Shown one piece after another: positions 24,152-32,216 of a DNA stretch of 40,480 nucleotides (position 1 is its first letter; the number at the start of each line of letters is the position of its first letter). The position numbers were made by a program, and so were the translations under genes. The notes beneath the pieces were generated by a model, which did not search any database, had not been told where the DNA came from, and saw only the letters and a program-made list of their open reading frames with translations. Origin of the DNA: an uncultured Bacilli bacterium (GTDB lineage: Bacteria > Bacillota_I > Bacilli_A > RF39 > UBA660); assembly GCA_934090775.1 (NCBI GenBank), contig CAKOKF010000001.1, positions 1 to 40,480 of the forward strand. The letters are read 5' to 3'.

Positions 24152-24925
24152 TTATTTGATAATATGACGAAGAGTGCTGATGGCACTTTTTTCTATTCTT
24201 GAAACTTGGGCTTGACTAATATTTAGAGAAGCCGCTATTTCTTCTTGAGTTTTTCCCATGACATATCTATCTTCTAAGATTATTTGTTCTCTTTGTTTTA
24301 AACTAGTTAAGGCTTTTCTTAAAGTGAGTAACATATCTTTATCCTTATCTAAGCTTTTATCCGCTAATTTATCACATAAGTAAATGGTATCGCCACCATC
24401 ACTATAGATAGGTTCAAAAATACTTACGGGTGCTACTAAAGAATCCATGGCGCCTTTTATATCGTATAAAGTTAACCCTAAAGCATCACCAATATCTTGC
24501 CAAGAAGGCTCTCTATCATGTTCTTTTAAATATTCTTCTTTAAATTTTAAAATACGATAAGCATTATCTTTAATACCTCTACTAATACGTACTGATGTAT
24601 TATCTCGAATATACCTTCTAATTTCCCCCATAATAAGTGGAACAGCGTAAGTCGAAAATAAACAGTTATAACTAATATCAAAATTATCAACGGCTTTAAT
24701 AAGCCCAACACAACCTATTTGAAATAAATCATCAACATTATACTTGCTTTTATCAAATCTTTGAACTATGGATAAAACAAGACGTAAGTTACCATTTACT
24801 AAAGTATCTTTACATAACGTATCTCCTTCATGCATTTTAATAAATAGTTCTTTCATTTCTTCATTAGTTAGTGTTTTTAAACTACTAGTTTTAATCCCTG
24901 CAATATCTACTTTATATCTTCCCAT
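24152..24925 (-). CDS. sigG: RNA polymerase sporulation sigma factor sigma-G
   Basis: Sigma-G directs late forespore transcription. The 257-residue protein follows Bacillus sigma-G along its length. It has an N-terminal RYKVDIAGIKTSSL segment, region 2 (LVNGNLRLVLSIVQRF, then DDLFQIGCVGLIKAVDNFD and FSTYAVPLIMGEIRRYIRDN), the FEPIYSDGGDTIY linker, and region 4 (GKTQEEIAASLNISQAQVSRIEK). The short N-terminus that mediates anti-sigma control in the family is present. Sigma-F shares these features, but the N-terminal start and DGGD linker favour sigma-G. No sigE or spoIIGA lies upstream; the next gene is an HTH membrane protein. Expression would normally depend on sigma-F. No confident forespore promoter was identified in the 140-base spacer. 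Confidence 0.92.
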   Translation of the reverse strand: MGRYKVDIAGIKTSSLKTLTNEEMKELFIKMHEGDTLCKDTLVNGNLRLVLSIVQRFDKSKYNVDDLFQIGCVGLIKAVDNFDISYNCLFSTYAVPLIMGEIRRYIRDNTSVRISRGIKDNAYRILKFKEEYLKEHDREPSWQDIGDALGLTLYDIKGAMDSLVAPVSIFEPIYSDGGDTIYLCDKLADKSLDKDKDMLLTLRKALTSLKQREQIILEDRYVMGKTQEEIAASLNISQAQVSRIEKSAISTLRHIIK

Positions 24926-25063
24926 AACATCACCTAACCAAATTATGGAAATTTTCCTAAAATTTTATACGTTTAAAGTTGAAGAAAAAGAAAAAAGTTA
25001 TAAAACTTTTAGTTTTACAACCTATCTATCTAAATTTTAAAAAAGCAAATAAGTATCTATAAG

Positions 25064-25807
25064 TCACTTTTGATAAACCTCTCCTTTAGGATAAATTAGT
25101 TTATTATTACTTATTGCCAAATCTTTATCTATATTCATAGTTTCCGTATATTCTTTACCATCTAACTTATATGTAATATCAACACTAAATTTACTTTTTT
25201 TATACCCCTTTTTTGTAAATAATTTATCATAACTATAATCTTCACCATTAATACCAGTAAAAAAACTATTTTGACCTTTAATTAATTCATCATCTATTTT
25301 AAATTCAACATTTATAATATCTCCTTCATTAATATCTTTATTTTTAATATCAAAAGTTCCACTCTTTAAAATAAATTTTTGACGTGATTCAACGAATACT
25401 CCATTCGTATAAGTAAAAGAACTACTTTCTCCATTTAAAATATATACTCTAATTTTATTAAAATTATTAAAGAAATAAATACTTAATAAAACAAATAAAA
25501 CAGTTAAAGTAAACATAGTTACTGTTAGAAAGTGAAATCTATCTATCTTTTTACCAATTTTTTTAGTTTCCGCTTCTAAATAATTGTCTTTTTCTTCTAA
25601 AGTTCCAAAGAACTCTTCCATAGAAATAGCAAAAACTTTACATAATTTTTGCATTATCTCAATTGATAAACCTCGTTGGTCATTTTCAATTTTTGTAAGA
25701 TAACTTCTTGAAATACCTAGTTTACTCGCCAATTCCTCTTGACTCATTTTTCTTTCTTTTCGCAAATTCTTTATTCTAGAGCCCATTAATTGTTCTTCAT
25801 TTTTCAT
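25064..25807 (-). CDS. Membrane-anchored XRE-type HTH regulator
   Basis: This 247-residue protein joins a Cro/C1-type helix-turn-helix (residues 8-66, with MSQEELASKLGISRSYLTKI and LSIEIMQKLCKVF) through a short charged linker to one membrane helix (about 93-114). A C-terminal domain of about 130 residues follows, apparently outside the membrane, rich in beta-type sequence and charged loops. It could sense an envelope or extracellular signal and regulate transcription from the membrane; the ligand and target genes are unknown. The start at 25805-25807 follows GAGGAATAAT; the GTG four codons earlier overlaps the ribosome site. It lies upstream of sigG on the same strand, with 138 bases between them, so a regulatory link is possible but not shown. 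Confidence 0.78.
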   Translation of the reverse strand: MKNEEQLMGSRIKNLRKERKMSQEELASKLGISRSYLTKIENDQRGLSIEIMQKLCKVFAISMEEFFGTLEEKDNYLEAETKKIGKKIDRFHFLTVTMFTLTVLFVLLSIYFFNNFNKIRVYILNGESSSFTYTNGVFVESRQKFILKSGTFDIKNKDINEGDIINVEFKIDDELIKGQNSFFTGINGEDYSYDKLFTKKGYKKSKFSVDITYKLDGKEYTETMNIDKDLAISNNKLIYPKGEVYQK

Positions 25808-25925
25808 ATTATTCCTCACAACTTAAATTTTACATTAACAAACCTTTTTTGTCTACTAAAACCATAGTTAATTAAGTTTTAAATAACATTATCATTATTG
25901 CGCCTAACTTTCTTTACCTGAAAAT

Positions 25926-25955
25926 TAAAAAAAGAAGTAGAAAAAAAACTACTTC
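25926..25955 (-). terminator. Terminator of the pfkB-smr operon
   Basis: Minus-strand stem GAAGTAG / CTACTTC (25949-25955 and 25934-25940), 8-base loop, then a seven-base T run. Confidence 0.85.
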
Positions 25956-25963
25956 TCAAACAT

Positions 25964-26233
25964 TTATCTTATAGCTAATTCTACAATGGTTTGTCCATCA
26001 TTTAAACCATCAATATAATATTTATTAACCCTTTTATTTCTTTTTAACAATTCATGTGTTTTATTTCGTAAAGCTCCACTACCCTTGCCATGAATAATAA
26101 CCACTTTTTTATTTTTTAATTTAATATTATCTTTAAGAAAAGACTCAACTAAATAAACTATTGTACTAGTAGTCTCACCATGCAAATCTAAATGTGGCAA
26201 ATAATCAGTAAAAGGATCAATTATTTTTCTCAT
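25964..26233 (-). CDS. Stand-alone Smr-domain protein
   Basis: This 89-residue protein is one Smr (small MutS-related) domain. It has LDLHGET at 16-22, VVIIHGKGSGALRN near 44-57 and a C-terminal GLNDGQTIVELA segment. Smr domains bind or nick branched DNA or RNA; in MutS2 they sit at the C-terminus, and MutS2 is also a ribosome-collision factor. Here the MutS core is absent and the gene is too short to be a MutS2 fragment with lost domains, since its own ATG and ribosome site (GAGGT) are present. It overlaps the end of the pfkB gene by 17 bases and shares its terminator. The specific role is unknown. Confidence 0.85.
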   Translation of the reverse strand: MRKIIDPFTDYLPHLDLHGETTSTIVYLVESFLKDNIKLKNKKVVIIHGKGSGALRNKTHELLKRNKRVNKYYIDGLNDGQTIVELAIR

Positions 26234-27122
26234 AAATTTTATTTACCTCATCAAGTTTTGGAATAGATAATCTCCCACCAACAACTCGTACGGCTAAACC
26301 TGCTGCTATATTACCATATTTAATAGATTTTTCTAAAGTAAAATTACTAGCAATACCATAACTAAAAGCCCCTGTAAAAATATCACCGCAACCAGATGTA
26401 TCAACCACATCCATCTTTAAAGATGGAGATATTTTTATTTGATCATCAACCATATACATAGCACCATTATTTCCTAATGTAATAATTATATTTTGATGCT
26501 CATAACGATTTTTAAGTTCTATATAAGCATTAACTAGACTTTGAACATTATTACTATCGATTATGGTCTTTAAATGGCCACTAACAAAATCTAAAGAACA
26601 TACTAAATAGTTTACTTTTAAAGCCAAATTTGCAATATCTTGATTAAAGCGAGTAGCTCTAAGTACTGTAACTGCTTTAGGAAATCTTTCTATGGTTGAT
26701 TTAGAGGCATAAGTATCATTGCCATCTAGAATTACTAAATCGGGTTGAAAATCAAAATCAAATTTTTTTAATTTAACAAATTCATCCGCTACATCAAATG
26801 TGGTTGGCACCTTATTTTTATTATCCACTAAAACAAAAGATAAAACAGTATCTTTTTCATAGGATGTTTCAATATATCTAGTATCAACTCCGACACTTTC
26901 TAGCTCCTTGCGAATCCTTGTTCCGTAAACATCATTACCTATAACCCCAGCAAAAGTAGACGATATCCCCCATTTAGCTAACATATAGGCTACGTTGCAA
27001 GCTGTGCCACCGCCACAGCCGATTTTATTTATAAATCTATCCTTACTACCTTCTTTAGGATAATCATCAACATTTACATAAATATCATAATTGGCCTGAC
27101 CTAATGATAAAGTTTTAATCAT
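26217..27122 (-). CDS. PfkB-family sugar kinase
   Basis: This cytoplasmic carbohydrate kinase of the ribokinase family has 301 residues. The N-terminal substrate motif GGGTACNVAYMLAKWG lies at about 36-51. The C-terminal ATP/anion-hole motif DTSGCGDIFTGAFSYGIA lies near 240, with the catalytic Asp in GCGD, and adenine-binding NGAMYM precedes it. The sugar is not identifiable; adenosine, ribose, fructose or 2-keto-3-deoxygluconate are all possible in this family. The ATG follows GGAGGATAAAAT. The promoter has a clear TATAAT at about 27162 but no good -35. It overlaps the Smr gene, which implies co-translation without a known functional link. Confidence 0.9.
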   Translation of the reverse strand: MIKTLSLGQANYDIYVNVDDYPKEGSKDRFINKIGCGGGTACNVAYMLAKWGISSTFAGVIGNDVYGTRIRKELESVGVDTRYIETSYEKDTVLSFVLVDNKNKVPTTFDVADEFVKLKKFDFDFQPDLVILDGNDTYASKSTIERFPKAVTVLRATRFNQDIANLALKVNYLVCSLDFVSGHLKTIIDSNNVQSLVNAYIELKNRYEHQNIIITLGNNGAMYMVDDQIKISPSLKMDVVDTSGCGDIFTGAFSYGIASNFTLEKSIKYGNIAAGLAVRVVGGRLSIPKLDEVNKIYEKNN

Positions 27123-27232
27123 ATTTTATCCTCCATTACACTAATATTCATACTAAAAATTATACTATATTTTCCTTAATAAAAAAAGTCCAACTTTTTT
27201 TATTCGAAAACTTTAAACAACGAATAGCAAAA

Positions 27233-27272
27233 CAAAAGCTAAATTATTAATTGAATTAACATTTAACTTTTG
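27233..27272 (-). terminator. Terminator of ppdK
   Basis: Minus-strand stem CAAAAGTTAAAT (27261-27272) with ATTTAGCTTTTG (27233-27244), one G-U pair, 16-base loop, then TTTTG. It lies 16 bases past the ppdK stop. Confidence 0.65.
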
Positions 27273-27288
27273 CTTAATAAACTACTCT

Positions 27289-29910
27289 TTAATTATTTTT
27301 ATTAATTAATGCTGCTTTAGCTGCTGCTAATTTAGCAACTGGTACTCGGTAAGCCGAAGCCGAAATATAAGATAAACCAATTTTATCAAAAAATTCAATT
27401 GATTTTTCATCAGCAGCATGTTCTCCACATACTCCTAAAGAAATATTATTTTTAACTTGGCGCGCCATTTGCGAAGAAACTTTAACTAAAGTACCAACCC
27501 CGTTTAGATCTAAACTCATAAAAGGATCATGATCTAAAATATTTTTAGTATAATAATCATTTAAAAATCTAGCAGCATCATCTCTTGAAAAGCCAAAAGT
27601 TAGTTGAGTCAAATCATTAGTTCCATAAGAGAAGAAATCACAAACAGAAGCTAGTTCATCAGTTAAGATAGCTGCTCTTGGTACTTCAATCATTGCCCCA
27701 ATTTGGTAATTAATTTGCATTTGATTCTTAGCTAAAACTCTTTTAATTTCCTTTTCAATAATATTTCTAATATAAATAAATTCTTTTTTATCCATAATAA
27801 GAGGCAACATTATTTTAACAATCGGATCAATACCTTCTTTTTTCACATTGCAAGCAGCACTAATAACCGCGTTGGTTTGCATAACAGCAATCTCTGGATA
27901 AGTAATATCAAGTCTTGATCCACGATGTCCCATCATAGGATTAAATTCTTTTAAGCTATCAATTTTTAATTTTAATGTATCAACAGTCACCTTTAACACA
28001 TTTGCTAATTCTTCTATTTCTTTTTCTTCCTTTGGTAAAAATTCATGTAATGGTGGATCTAAATAGCGAATAACAACAGGTAAACCCGAATTTAAACGAT
28101 ACAATTCTTCAAAATCTTTTTGCTGATAAGGCAATAAAGACACCAATGCTTTCAACCTCATCTTGCGATCACCAGCCAAAATCATTTGACGTAGTTTAAA
28201 TATTCTAGTCTTTTCAAAAAACATATGTTCAGTTCTAACCAACCCGATACCTTCAGCGCCAAAATTTTTAGCTACTTCCATATCTTCTTTTGTATCAGCA
28301 TTAGCCATAACACCCAAATTTTTAATTGCATCACACATTGTTAAAAGTTCATTAATAGCAGTATTATTGCTAACTGTTTCTAATTCTAACTTACCATCAT
28401 AAACCAAGCCTGTTGAACCATCAATGGAAATAATATCGCCTTCATGAATGAATTTATTATCTTTAGTAATTAAAGTATTATTAGAAATATCCATATTACT
28501 ACAGCCACTAACACAACATATTCCCATGCCTCGAGCTACTACAGCCGCATGAGAAGTCATACCACCTCTAATAGTTAAAACGCCTTCAGCATAATGCATA
28601 CCTTCAATATCTTCAGGACTAGTTTCATGACGAACTAAAATCGTTTTAATTCCAGCTTTTGATTTCTTTATAGCATCAAGAGCTTCAAATACAACCTCCC
28701 CAACAGCTGCCCCAGGACTTGCAGCTAAACCACTACCGATTTCCGTGGCATTTTTTAGACTTTCTCCTTTAAATACCGGATGTAAAGCTTGTGTAATATC
28801 AGCTATACTAACTCGTCTAATAGCTTCTTCCATGCTAATTTTTCCTTCACGTACCAAAGAAGTAGCTATATTTACAGCCGCCAAACCAGTCCTTTTACCA
28901 TTTCTCGTTTGCAACATATAAAGTTTACCATCTTCTATAGTAAATTCCATATCTTGCATATCTTTATAATAATCTTCTAACTTTTTAGCCGTTTTAACAA
29001 ATTCATCATACACATTTGGCATAATATCTTTTAAAGTTTCAATACTTTGAGGAGTTCTAATACCTGCAACCACATCCTCACCTTGAGCATTAATTAAATA
29101 TTCTCCAAATAATTCATTTTTACCATTAGCAGGATTTCTACTAAAAGCCACCCCAGTACCCGAATTATTATTTTTATTACCATAAACCATTTCTTGAACA
29201 TTAACAGCAGTTCCCCAATCATCAGGAATATTATTTATTTTTCGATAATAAATAGCTCTTTTATTATTCCATGATCTAAAGACTGCGCCAATAGCCATAA
29301 TTAATTGTTTAGCAGGATCTTGAAAAAAGGGTTCACCAGTTAAATTTTGAAATATTTCTTTATACTTTTCTAAGATATTTACCCAATCATCTCCTGTTAA
29401 ATCGGTATCACTAAGATAACCATATTGTTTTTTATAATTAGTTAAATATTCTTCAAAAATACTTTTATCTTTACCCATAACAACATCAGCAAACATCATA
29501 ACTAAACGACGATATGAATCATAAACAAATCTTTTATTATTCGTTATTTTAGTAAAAGAAGCAGCTACTTCATCATTAAGTCCTAAATTAAGAATTGTAT
29601 CCATCATTCCCGGCATACTACTTCTAGCACCACTTCTAATAGACACTAACAAAGGATTATTAACATCACCTAAAATCTTCCCTGTTCGTTTTTCTAAAGC
29701 CTGTAAATGTTTATAAATTTCTTCTTCTACATTTGTAGGTATCGTTTTGTCTGCCATATAATATTTATTACAAGCAGTTGTAGTAACGGTAAAACCATCT
29801 GGAACAGGCAGCCCTAAATTTTTCATACAAGCTAAATTAGCTCCTTTGCCTCCCAGTAGTTCCTTCATATCTTTTGTGCCCTCATTAAAGTCATACACAA
29901 ATTTTTCCAT
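27289..29910 (-). CDS. ppdK: Pyruvate, phosphate dikinase
   Basis: This cytoplasmic enzyme interconverts pyruvate + ATP + Pi and PEP + AMP + PPi, used in PPi-linked glycolysis or gluconeogenesis. The 873-residue protein has the N-terminal ATP-grasp domain (GGKGANLACM at 20-29, IRSGARSSMPGMMDT at 91-104, GEYLINAQGEDVVAGIRTP), the central phosphohistidine domain with GGMTSHAAVVARG (His454, with Thr452 as the usual regulatory phosphosite), and the C-terminal PEP/pyruvate barrel with GVCGEHAAD (Cys828). The domain set and length match bacterial PPDK rather than PEP synthase. The ATG follows AAGGAGAATAAAG. It is monocistronic. A PPDK regulatory kinase-phosphatase gene is not in this window. Confidence 0.97.
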   Translation of the reverse strand: MEKFVYDFNEGTKDMKELLGGKGANLACMKNLGLPVPDGFTVTTTACNKYYMADKTIPTNVEEEIYKHLQALEKRTGKILGDVNNPLLVSIRSGARSSMPGMMDTILNLGLNDEVAASFTKITNNKRFVYDSYRRLVMMFADVVMGKDKSIFEEYLTNYKKQYGYLSDTDLTGDDWVNILEKYKEIFQNLTGEPFFQDPAKQLIMAIGAVFRSWNNKRAIYYRKINNIPDDWGTAVNVQEMVYGNKNNNSGTGVAFSRNPANGKNELFGEYLINAQGEDVVAGIRTPQSIETLKDIMPNVYDEFVKTAKKLEDYYKDMQDMEFTIEDGKLYMLQTRNGKRTGLAAVNIATSLVREGKISMEEAIRRVSIADITQALHPVFKGESLKNATEIGSGLAASPGAAVGEVVFEALDAIKKSKAGIKTILVRHETSPEDIEGMHYAEGVLTIRGGMTSHAAVVARGMGICCVSGCSNMDISNNTLITKDNKFIHEGDIISIDGSTGLVYDGKLELETVSNNTAINELLTMCDAIKNLGVMANADTKEDMEVAKNFGAEGIGLVRTEHMFFEKTRIFKLRQMILAGDRKMRLKALVSLLPYQQKDFEELYRLNSGLPVVIRYLDPPLHEFLPKEEKEIEELANVLKVTVDTLKLKIDSLKEFNPMMGHRGSRLDITYPEIAVMQTNAVISAACNVKKEGIDPIVKIMLPLIMDKKEFIYIRNIIEKEIKRVLAKNQMQINYQIGAMIEVPRAAILTDELASVCDFFSYGTNDLTQLTFGFSRDDAARFLNDYYTKNILDHDPFMSLDLNGVGTLVKVSSQMARQVKNNISLGVCGEHAADEKSIEFFDKIGLSYISASAYRVPVAKLAAAKAALINKNN

Positions 29911-30010
29911 CTTTATTCTCCTTTTATTCTAATTAAATATAGCATTTTTTATTTATTTTTACCACTAATTTTTTTTCATTATTTATAACGACATAACCAA
30001 TTTAATAAAA

Positions 30011-30883
30011 TCATCTTTTAAAAGCTTTTAGATATTCTTGTCTAACAATCTCATTAGTTACATGAGTATAAATTCCCGTAGTAGATAAGGATTTATGTCC
30101 CAAAAGTTCCTGTACACTTCTTATATCACACCCATTATTTAACATTTCAGTAGCAAAGGAATGTCTAAAAGTATGTGGCGTTATTTTTTGCTTAAGCATA
30201 GCTTTTTTTACAATAGTATTTATTAAATATTCAGCACCTCGCCGAGTTAATTTAGTATAATTTTTATTTAAAAGCAAATATTTTTTAGCATCCCCTACTG
30301 CATTTCTTTGTAACGCTAAATAATCATCTAAATAACTATTAGCATATTCTCCAAAATAAACAATTCGTTCTTTATTTCCCTTACCTAGAACCCTAATACT
30401 TTGTTCTTTTCGATCAATATCATTAATTTTTATATTAACAGCTTCACTAACTCTTAACCCTGTATCAAAAAGAATTTCTAAAAACAGTAAATTTCTAACT
30501 TTCAAAAATGTATTATCTTGTTGTTCTATAACCCTAATTAATTGCATATATTCTTCATAATTAATAAAATTAGGTAATTTTTTTTCTTTTCGAGGTCTAT
30601 TAATATCATTAAAATAGTTATACTTAATCATATGCTGCTTCACTAAATAATTATAATAATCATTAAGACTACTTAAAATTCTATTAATACTACTGCTTTT
30701 ATATTTCTTTTCATCTAGATATTTTAAATAATCTCTTATTACTATTCTATTTACTTCTTTAAAATTTAGATTTTTATTTCTTAAAAACATTCCAAAAATA
30801 TTAATATCACTTAAATAACTCTCAATACTATTAGTACTATAATTTTTTATTACTTTTAAATATTTTTCAAATTCTTTTAACAT
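30011..30883 (-). CDS. xerD: XerC/XerD-type tyrosine recombinase
   Basis: This site-specific recombinase resolves chromosome dimers at dif. The 290-residue protein has an N-terminal SAM-like core-binding domain (1-95) and a catalytic domain with the full pentad and nucleophile: Arg144 (TGLR), Lys168 (GKGNKER), His237-x-x-Arg240 (HTFRH), His263 (LGHKS) and Tyr272 (IYTHV). Length and spacing match housekeeping Xer proteins, not phage integrases. The ATG follows TAGGATAAAAT, just after a hairpin with a T run. Its neighbour deoD recalls the Bacillus xerD-drm-pupG (deoB-deoD type) order, which favours XerD over XerC. Confidence 0.92.
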   Translation of the reverse strand: MLKEFEKYLKVIKNYSTNSIESYLSDINIFGMFLRNKNLNFKEVNRIVIRDYLKYLDEKKYKSSSINRILSSLNDYYNYLVKQHMIKYNYFNDINRPRKEKKLPNFINYEEYMQLIRVIEQQDNTFLKVRNLLFLEILFDTGLRVSEAVNIKINDIDRKEQSIRVLGKGNKERIVYFGEYANSYLDDYLALQRNAVGDAKKYLLLNKNYTKLTRRGAEYLINTIVKKAMLKQKITPHTFRHSFATEMLNNGCDIRSVQELLGHKSLSTTGIYTHVTNEIVRQEYLKAFKR

Positions 30884-30893
30884 ATTTTATCCT

Positions 30894-30918
30894 AAAAAAA
30901 GAGGTCTTTAGACTCTCT
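30894..30918 (-). terminator. Terminator or attenuator between deoD and xerD
   Basis: Minus-strand hairpin AGAGAGTC-TAAA-GACCTCT with one bulge, followed by seven T residues. It lies only 10 bases before the xerD start, so it may end deoD transcripts or attenuate xerD. Confidence 0.7.
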
Positions 30919-30949
30919 ATTCAAGTTGGTGCCTGCCAACATACCCTTT

Positions 30950-31681
30950 TTATTTTATAATAGCATCAAGCGCTAAAGTTATCATATCATTCAATGATTT
31001 TTCTCGATCTTCAATTGGTAAAACGACATCACTAAATTTTGAATCCACAGCTGTTACAATCGCTGCTGCTTCTTTCTTAAAGGAATTTGCAACGTGAACT
31101 AAAGCATAAGCTTCCATTTCTTCTACTATTGGTTTAACATCTTCCGGTATTCTTTTTAAAACATTATCCATATTAATATAAGGACCAAACGCATCACAAG
31201 TTAGCATCGTTCCTATATGTAATTTTTTATTTTGCTCTTTCGCTGTAATTATAATATTTTCATTTAATTTTTTACTTGGATATACCATATTTTTATCGTA
31301 ACCATCATAATTATAAGCAAAATTTGATAAACTGAAGACATTATCAGCAAGTATTAATTCAGGAACATTTATGTCTTTGGTTACTACCCCGCAAGTACCA
31401 ATACGAATAATTTTTTCTACATTAAAATAGTAAAATAATTCAAAAGCATAGATACTCATGCTAGGCATTCCCATACCGCTGCCCATAATTGTAACTTTAT
31501 GGCCTTTATAAGTTCCAGTAAATCCAAACATATTGCGAACACTTGTAACTAATTTAGCATTCTCTAAAAATTTTTCAGCTATGTATTTAGCTCTTAAAGG
31601 ATCACCTGGCATTAAAACTAGAGGTGCTATATCTTTTTTATTTTTTACTTTTATATGAATAGGTTCTTCTTGTGGTTTCAT
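30950..31681 (-). CDS. deoD: Purine-nucleoside phosphorylase, DeoD type
   Basis: This hexameric-type phosphorylase splits purine (deoxy)nucleosides to base and (deoxy)ribose-1-phosphate in salvage. The 243-residue protein shows the family order: PGDPLRAKYIAEKFL near 25-39, MGSGMGMPSMSIYAFEL near 67-83, IRIGTCGVV near 92-100, VEEMEAYALVHVA near 182-194 and VDSKFSD near 212. The ATG follows GGAGGATAGAAA. A TATAAT box lies at about 31700 with a weak -35. It precedes xerD on the same strand, separated by two hairpins. Confidence 0.95.
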   Translation of the reverse strand: MKPQEEPIHIKVKNKKDIAPLVLMPGDPLRAKYIAEKFLENAKLVTSVRNMFGFTGTYKGHKVTIMGSGMGMPSMSIYAFELFYYFNVEKIIRIGTCGVVTKDINVPELILADNVFSLSNFAYNYDGYDKNMVYPSKKLNENIIITAKEQNKKLHIGTMLTCDAFGPYINMDNVLKRIPEDVKPIVEEMEAYALVHVANSFKKEAAAIVTAVDSKFSDVVLPIEDREKSLNDMITLALDAIIK

Positions 31682-31868
31682 TTTCTATCCTCCTATGATT
31701 ACATTATAGCCTAAATTTACTGATAATAAAACTAAAACTTACAAAAATATTTAATTTTTTATGATTTTTCTTTACAAAAAAAGTTTTTTTAAGTAATCTA
31801 TAAAGAAATAAAATTATTTTATTATCTTAAAGTAGATAATTTTTATATAAAATTTATAGAAAGGATTA

Positions 31869-31903
31869 ATCTTTAAAGAAAAATTCCAATAATTCTTAAA
31901 GAT
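31869..31903 (+). promoter_or_regulatory. Hairpin covering the start of the 100-aa gene
   Basis: ATCTTTAAAGAA (31869-31880) can pair with TTCTTAAAGAT (31893-31903), one bulge, 12-base loop. The 3' arm includes the first two bases of the ATG at 31902-31904. An AGAAAGGA sequence lies just upstream of the hairpin. The layout suggests translational masking. Confidence 0.45.
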
Positions 31904-32204
31904 GGTACTAAAAATTATGTTAGATAAAATCGAAATAAGTATTAATAAAAATTACTATACTATTAAATATAACAATTATTTAAAAAGAACTACTGAAAGT
32001 TCTAATATTTGTGCCATTCTAAACAAAGACTATGGTCCTCTAATTAGCTATACCAAAAAAGGCAATGATTTAATTTTAAATTTCCAAAAAATAACTATTG
32101 TAATTAAAAGTATTAGAAATATTAAAAAAGCCGGCAACGATCTTACATTATATGATTATCTATCTTCTTTTAAGAATAGCCAATTATTAAAATTAGTTAA
32201 ATAA
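31902..32204 (+). CDS. Hypothetical protein, up to 100 aa
   Basis: The family is not recognised. The frame encodes a Lys- and Ile-rich soluble protein beginning MVLKIMLDKIEISINKNY, with alternating hydrophobic strands (NDLILNF, ITIVIKSI) and no membrane segment. An alternative start is the Met at 31917 (MLDKIEIS), which gives 95 residues. Neither start has a classical ribosome site next to it; the nearest AAAGGA is about 40 bases upstream, on the far side of a hairpin that covers the first ATG. It stands alone on the plus strand between deoD and sigK and converges on sigK. The 220-base upstream spacer holds that hairpin and AT-rich sequence only. Confidence 0.55.
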   Translation: MVLKIMLDKIEISINKNYYTIKYNNYLKRTTESSNICAILNKDYGPLISYTKKGNDLILNFQKITIVIKSIRNIKKAGNDLTLYDYLSSFKNSQLLKLVK

Positions 32205-32216
32205 ATAATAACATTT

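Noticed and set aside
27181..27202. A/T-only hairpin upstream of pfkB as a second terminator
   Set aside because: The stem is AAAAAAAGT against ACTTTTTTT around a tiny loop and can arise by chance in AT-rich sequence; the better stem at 27233-27272 was called instead.
30011..30883. Tyrosine recombinase as a phage or transposon integrase
   Set aside because: Length, two-domain layout and deoD neighbour fit housekeeping XerC/D; no attachment repeats or phage genes are nearby.
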